DNA of 10,540 nucleotides from Parabacteroides sp. (GTDB taxonomy: Bacteria; Bacteroidota; Bacteroidia; Bacteroidales; Tannerellaceae). Where the stretch lies: the NCBI GenBank assembly GCA_019411205.1, contig DXRF01000085.1:1-10540 (forward strand). The letters are read 5' to 3'. This document shows, piece by piece, positions 8,361 through 10,540 of this stretch (positions within the stretch are counted from its first letter, which is position 1; every line of letters starts with the position of its first letter). A program made the translations under genes and the position numbers. The notes below the pieces were generated by a model that saw nothing but the letters and a program-made list of their open reading frames with translations, made no database searches and was not told the origin of the DNA.

Positions 8361-8368
8361 CAAAAATA
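8361..8368 (-). promoter_or_regulatory. Candidate -7 box for the reductase-esterase operon
   Basis: TATTTTTG followed by CA on the minus strand fits TAnnTTTG. Transcription would start near 8354, about 19 bases before the ATG at 8335 and 31 before the one at 8323. A -33 TTTG at the right distance is missing, as expected for an activator-dependent promoter. Confidence 0.45.
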
Positions 8369-8387
8369 GAAAGGAACATTCACACGG

Positions 8388-8406
8388 TCCGTACCAAAAC
8401 TACGGA
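8388..8406. promoter_or_regulatory. Inverted repeat, candidate operator in the divergent promoter region
   Basis: TCCGTA, a 7-base spacer, then TACGGA: a perfect 6-base inverted repeat. It lies 20 bases upstream of the reductase -7 box, where an activator would sit, inside the 169-base gap between the two divergent genes. AraC-type proteins more often use direct repeats, so the link to the neighbouring regulator is speculative. Confidence 0.3.
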
Positions 8407-8475
8407 TAGAAATACCAATTTCATCGATCGGCTAATAAACCTATCGTTTCAGTACCCTATTTCTGTCAAAAAAAG

Positions 8476-8496
8476 TAACTTTGTATCCACAAGGAG
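8476..8496 (+). promoter_or_regulatory. Candidate -7 box and Shine-Dalgarno for the AraC gene
   Basis: TAACTTTG (8476-8483) fits TAnnTTTG. AAGGAG (8491-8496) lies 8 bases before the ATG at 8505. It is one of the few clear Shine-Dalgarno sequences in this window and supports that start. The leader would be only about 15 bases. No -33 TTTG is evident. Confidence 0.5.
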
Positions 8497-8504
8497 AATA
8501 GCTT

Positions 8505-9402
8505 ATGAGTGAAATAATGAAAATTGACACAGTTCGGCAATACAATGACTATTTCGGAGTAGAGACTTTACATCCCTCAGTCAGCGTCATCGAAGGATGT
8601 AAGGCAAAGCCATTACGGTATTGCCGGAAGTTATACAACCTATATGCCATCTTATTGAAAGACACAGATTGCGGACAGCTGAAATATGGGCAAAGCTGTT
8701 ACGACTACCGGCAAGGCACAATGCTTTTTCTGGCACCCGGACAAATAATGGGGTCTGAAGACGACGGAATGCTGCATCAACCAGAAGGCTGGGTATTGGC
8801 TTTCCATCCTGAATTTTTGCAAAAGACACCATTAGCTCGTCTGATACAAAGAATATTCCTATTTTTCCTATAATGCAAACGAAGCATTGCATCTTTCGGA
8901 ACAAGAACGCAAAATCGTACTTGAATGTATGGAAAAGATACGTACAGAATTACAACATCCCATTGACAAACACAGCAAATCACTGATAACGGATAATATC
9001 AAACTGCTACTCGATTACTGTATTCGTTTTTATGACCGACAATTCATTACACGCGAAAATGTAAATCATGATATCCTGACGCGTTTCGAAAGTCTTTTGG
9101 ATGATTATTTCGCCTCGAATGCACCAGCTGAAAGCGGTATGCCATCGGTACAATATTGCGCCGACAAACTTTGCCTGTCGGCCAATTACCTGGGAGACTT
9201 GTTAAGAAAAGAAACCGGGATATCTGCCTTGAAACATATTCAACAGAAAACATTGGATATAGCCAGGGAACGAATGTCCGATACTTCGAAATCCATCGGT
9301 GAGATATCTTATGAACTGGGATTTCCTTATCCCCAGCATTTTAGCCGTTGGTTCAAGAGAATGACAGGATATACTCCCAACGGGTACAGGATGGCAAACT
9401 AA
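8505..9402 (+). pseudogene. AraC-family transcriptional regulator, broken by a one-base frameshift
   Basis: The first reading frame (from the ATG at 8505) encodes an N-terminal sensor-like domain and stops at 8873 after an unrelated tail IFLFFL. Removing one A from the AAA at 8848-8850 joins LIQ directly to EYSYFSYNANEALHLSEQ. It restores one 298-residue protein ending at 9402, the normal length for this AraC group. The C-terminal part has the two helix-turn-helix motifs, roughly residues 218-235 (around LSANYLGDLL) and 264-285 (around IGEISYELGF...FSRWFKR), ending in GYTPNGYRM. As written, the product would be a 122-residue sensor fragment without DNA binding. A DNA-binding fragment could start only from weak internal codons such as the ATG at 8929. 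It is divergent from the reductase-esterase operon and probably regulated it. A sequencing error is possible. Confidence 0.85.
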
Positions 9403-9428
9403 CTGACTGAACCTTGCCATCCCACCCG
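9382..9428. terminator. Hairpin between convergent AraC and GH43 genes, possible terminator
   Basis: GGATGGCAA (9389-9397) and TTGCCATCC (9414-9422) form a perfect 9-bp stem with a 16-base loop. Outside an internal loop (ACA opposite C), CGGGT (9381-9385) pairs with ACCCG (9424-9428). The left arm overlaps the last codons and the stop of the AraC gene. No T-run follows on either strand (on the minus strand a T-run precedes it), so it is not a canonical intrinsic terminator. Its position in a 41-base convergent gap still suggests a role in transcript ends. Confidence 0.45.
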
Positions 9429-9443
9429 GTCAAAAAGAGAGAT

Positions 9444-10385
9444 TTATTTCACGACTTCCGGACGTATCAAACCACCACCGATCGAAACACGATCCTTCCC
9501 AGCCAGAGACATATCAATAATATAAGAGTTTCGCTGGTTCACTTCCGTCTGACTTTTATGGGCATGGAAAATATAGCGGTATCTGCCCGCCTTGTCCAAA
9601 AAGGGTGCACCATGCCCAGTTCCGACAAGCTCTTCTACTTTATGCAAAAGCGGATTTTTCTCGCTTTTCTTCCACGGACCGAAAGGAGAATCCGATGTTG
9701 CATAACCTACGGCATAATCCTGGCTCCTGAAATCATTGGCGGAATAAAGCATATAATAAAGCCCGCCCTGCTTGACAATAGAAGGCCCTTCAGCCACCTT
9801 TCCGAACACCAGCTCCCACGGTTCGGTAGCTTCAACACATTGCGTCAATGTTTCTTCCTTGATCTCTTTCAGATTATCTTTCAGTTCCGCACACCAAATC
9901 ACATTGCCGTTGGTAAAGCGGACAAAATAAAGATAGGCTTTCCCGTCCTCATCAAAAAAGACGGAAGTATCGATTCCTTTTTCTTCTCGAATCGGCTTCT
10001 TTTCATCCTGCACGAACGGTCCCAAAGGGGAATCGGACGTGGCAACACAGACATGTTCCTCTACCGAATAGAACATATAAAATTTCTTATCCTTCTCCAC
10101 ATAGTAGACTTCCGGTGCCCAGAACCATTTATCCCCGTAAGAGTCTTCTTTACTCAGTGCCAGGCGGGAAGAACGCTCCCATGACTTCAAGTCTTTAGAA
10201 CTGTACACCTCGAAACCGTCCGCACGAGATGTCCCATAAGCATAATAGGTATCGTTGTAAAACAGGATATAAGGATCAGCAATCGGCAACACATCCGAAA
10301 CCGACTCTTTCCCCTGGGCAGTCATACTTACCGCAACAACACACAACAGCATCAATAGCATTTTCTTCAACACATTCGTCTTCAT
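9444..10385 (-). CDS. Secreted glycoside hydrolase family 43 protein
   Basis: This is a 313-residue enzyme with the five-bladed beta-propeller signature of GH43, a family of arabinanases, arabinofuranosidases, xylosidases and galactosidases. Residues 1-25 (MKTNVLKKMLLMLLCVVAVS..) are a Sec signal peptide; no lipobox fits. The catalytic set is intact: base D37 in ADPYI, pKa-modulating D139 in GIDTSV, and acid E199 in AEGPSI. H258 in GTGHGAPF matches the metal-site histidine seen in many members, and WAPEV is at 90. It is a single compact domain with no carbohydrate-binding module. I start at the ATG at 10385. The frame stays open to 10433, but that extension would overlap the -7 box and would bury the signal peptide. 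No SusC/SusD partner is visible in the window, so the substrate is open. Confidence 0.92.
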   Translation of the reverse strand: MKTNVLKKMLLMLLCVVAVSMTAQGKESVSDVLPIADPYILFYNDTYYAYGTSRADGFEVYSSKDLKSWERSSRLALSKEDSYGDKWFWAPEVYYVEKDKKFYMFYSVEEHVCVATSDSPLGPFVQDEKKPIREEKGIDTSVFFDEDGKAYLYFVRFTNGNVIWCAELKDNLKEIKEETLTQCVEATEPWELVFGKVAEGPSIVKQGGLYYMLYSANDFRSQDYAVGYATSDSPFGPWKKSEKNPLLHKVEELVGTGHGAPFLDKAGRYRYIFHAHKSQTEVNQRNSYIIDMSLAGKDRVSIGGGLIRPEVVK

Positions 10386-10430
10386 AATGTATCCGTTTAT
10401 TATTTGATAATTGAGAATTTCACACGCATG

Positions 10431-10459
10431 CAAAGATAATCAATTATTTTCTTCTCCAA
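10431..10459 (-). promoter_or_regulatory. Promoter of the GH43 gene
   Basis: On the minus strand, TTG (10459-10457), an 18-base spacer, then TATCTTTG (10438-10431) followed by CATGCG. This is a good match to the Bacteroidetes consensus. Transcription would start near 10424, leaving a leader of about 39 bases and fixing the translation start at 10385. Confidence 0.7.
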
Positions 10460-10463
10460 TATA

Positions 10464-10495
10464 TTTGTTTTGTATATAGGAAATCCCTATCTTTG
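10464..10495 (+). promoter_or_regulatory. Promoter of the gene at the right edge
   Basis: TTTG (10464-10467), a 20-base spacer, then TATCTTTG (10488-10495) and CACCCGC. It is a near-consensus promoter. The -7 box and the bases after it are identical over 16 bases to those of the tRNA-Lys promoter. Transcription would start near 10502, giving a leader of about 33 AT-rich bases to the ATG at 10535. Confidence 0.8.
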
Positions 10496-10534
10496 CACCC
10501 GCTAATACAAACAGCTTAAATTAATTATTCAAAC

Positions 10535-10540
10535 ATGGCA
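10535..10540 (+). CDS. Start of an unidentified gene, cut by the window edge
   Basis: Only ATG GCA (Met-Ala) is present. It is called because a near-consensus promoter lies at the right distance upstream and the leader is AT-rich without other starts, as usual for Bacteroidota genes. The product cannot be told. Confidence 0.45.

Noticed and set aside
9444..10385. GH43 gene as part of a polysaccharide utilisation locus
   Set aside because: No SusC/SusD pair, hybrid two-component system or anti-sigma gene is visible in the window; such genes could lie outside it, but none is seen.
10386..10433. A 16-residue N-terminal extension of the GH43 protein
   Set aside because: It would begin inside the promoter -7 box and place a polar segment ahead of a good signal peptide.
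1..10540. CRISPR arrays, insertion sequences, attachment sites or phage genes
   Set aside because: No regularly spaced repeats, transposase or integrase frames, or terminal inverted repeats were found. The tRNA at the left edge has ordinary housekeeping genes on the side seen here.

Overview
The window looks like an ordinary chromosomal segment of a Bacteroidales bacterium, most likely Parabacteroides or a close relative. The evidence is the repeated Bacteroidota-type -7 box (TAnnTTTG) ahead of almost every transcription unit, AT-rich leaders mostly without a strong Shine-Dalgarno sequence, a DUF3943 outer-membrane-type protein, and an AraC regulator of a style common in that order. The genus is inferred from remembered protein similarity and was not tested. 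No stretch of more than about 170 bases lacks a gene.

Layout from left to right. (1) The 5' part of a tRNA-Lys(CTT) on the minus strand runs off the left edge and has a textbook promoter. (2) A minus-strand housekeeping set, which may be co-transcribed in the order TRIC-type membrane protein, type I asparaginase (ansA), YycJ/WalJ-like metallo-beta-lactamase-fold nuclease. (3) A plus-strand DUF3943 protein, convergent with a minus-strand ABC-F ATPase; their stop codons share a TTAA palindrome. (4) A two-gene minus-strand operon encoding a Tat-signal aldo/keto reductase and an esterase-713-like lipoprotein hydrolase. (5) Divergent from that operon, an AraC-family regulator broken by a single extra base. 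(6) A secreted GH43 glycosidase on the minus strand, with back-to-back promoters separating it from a gene that begins in the last six bases of the window.

The only module with a shared job suggested by context is regulator + reductase + hydrolase (6102-9402). The AraC gene sits divergent from the two-gene operon and is the natural candidate to control it. Both operon products carry export signals, so they probably act in the envelope on an unknown small molecule. The regulator is frameshifted in this sequence, so control may be lost here, or the extra base may be a sequencing error.

I did not find a convincing previously undescribed system. The observations most worth checking are the AraC frameshift, the exported reductase/esterase pair, and a 16-base promoter segment shared exactly between the tRNA-Lys and the gene at the right edge.
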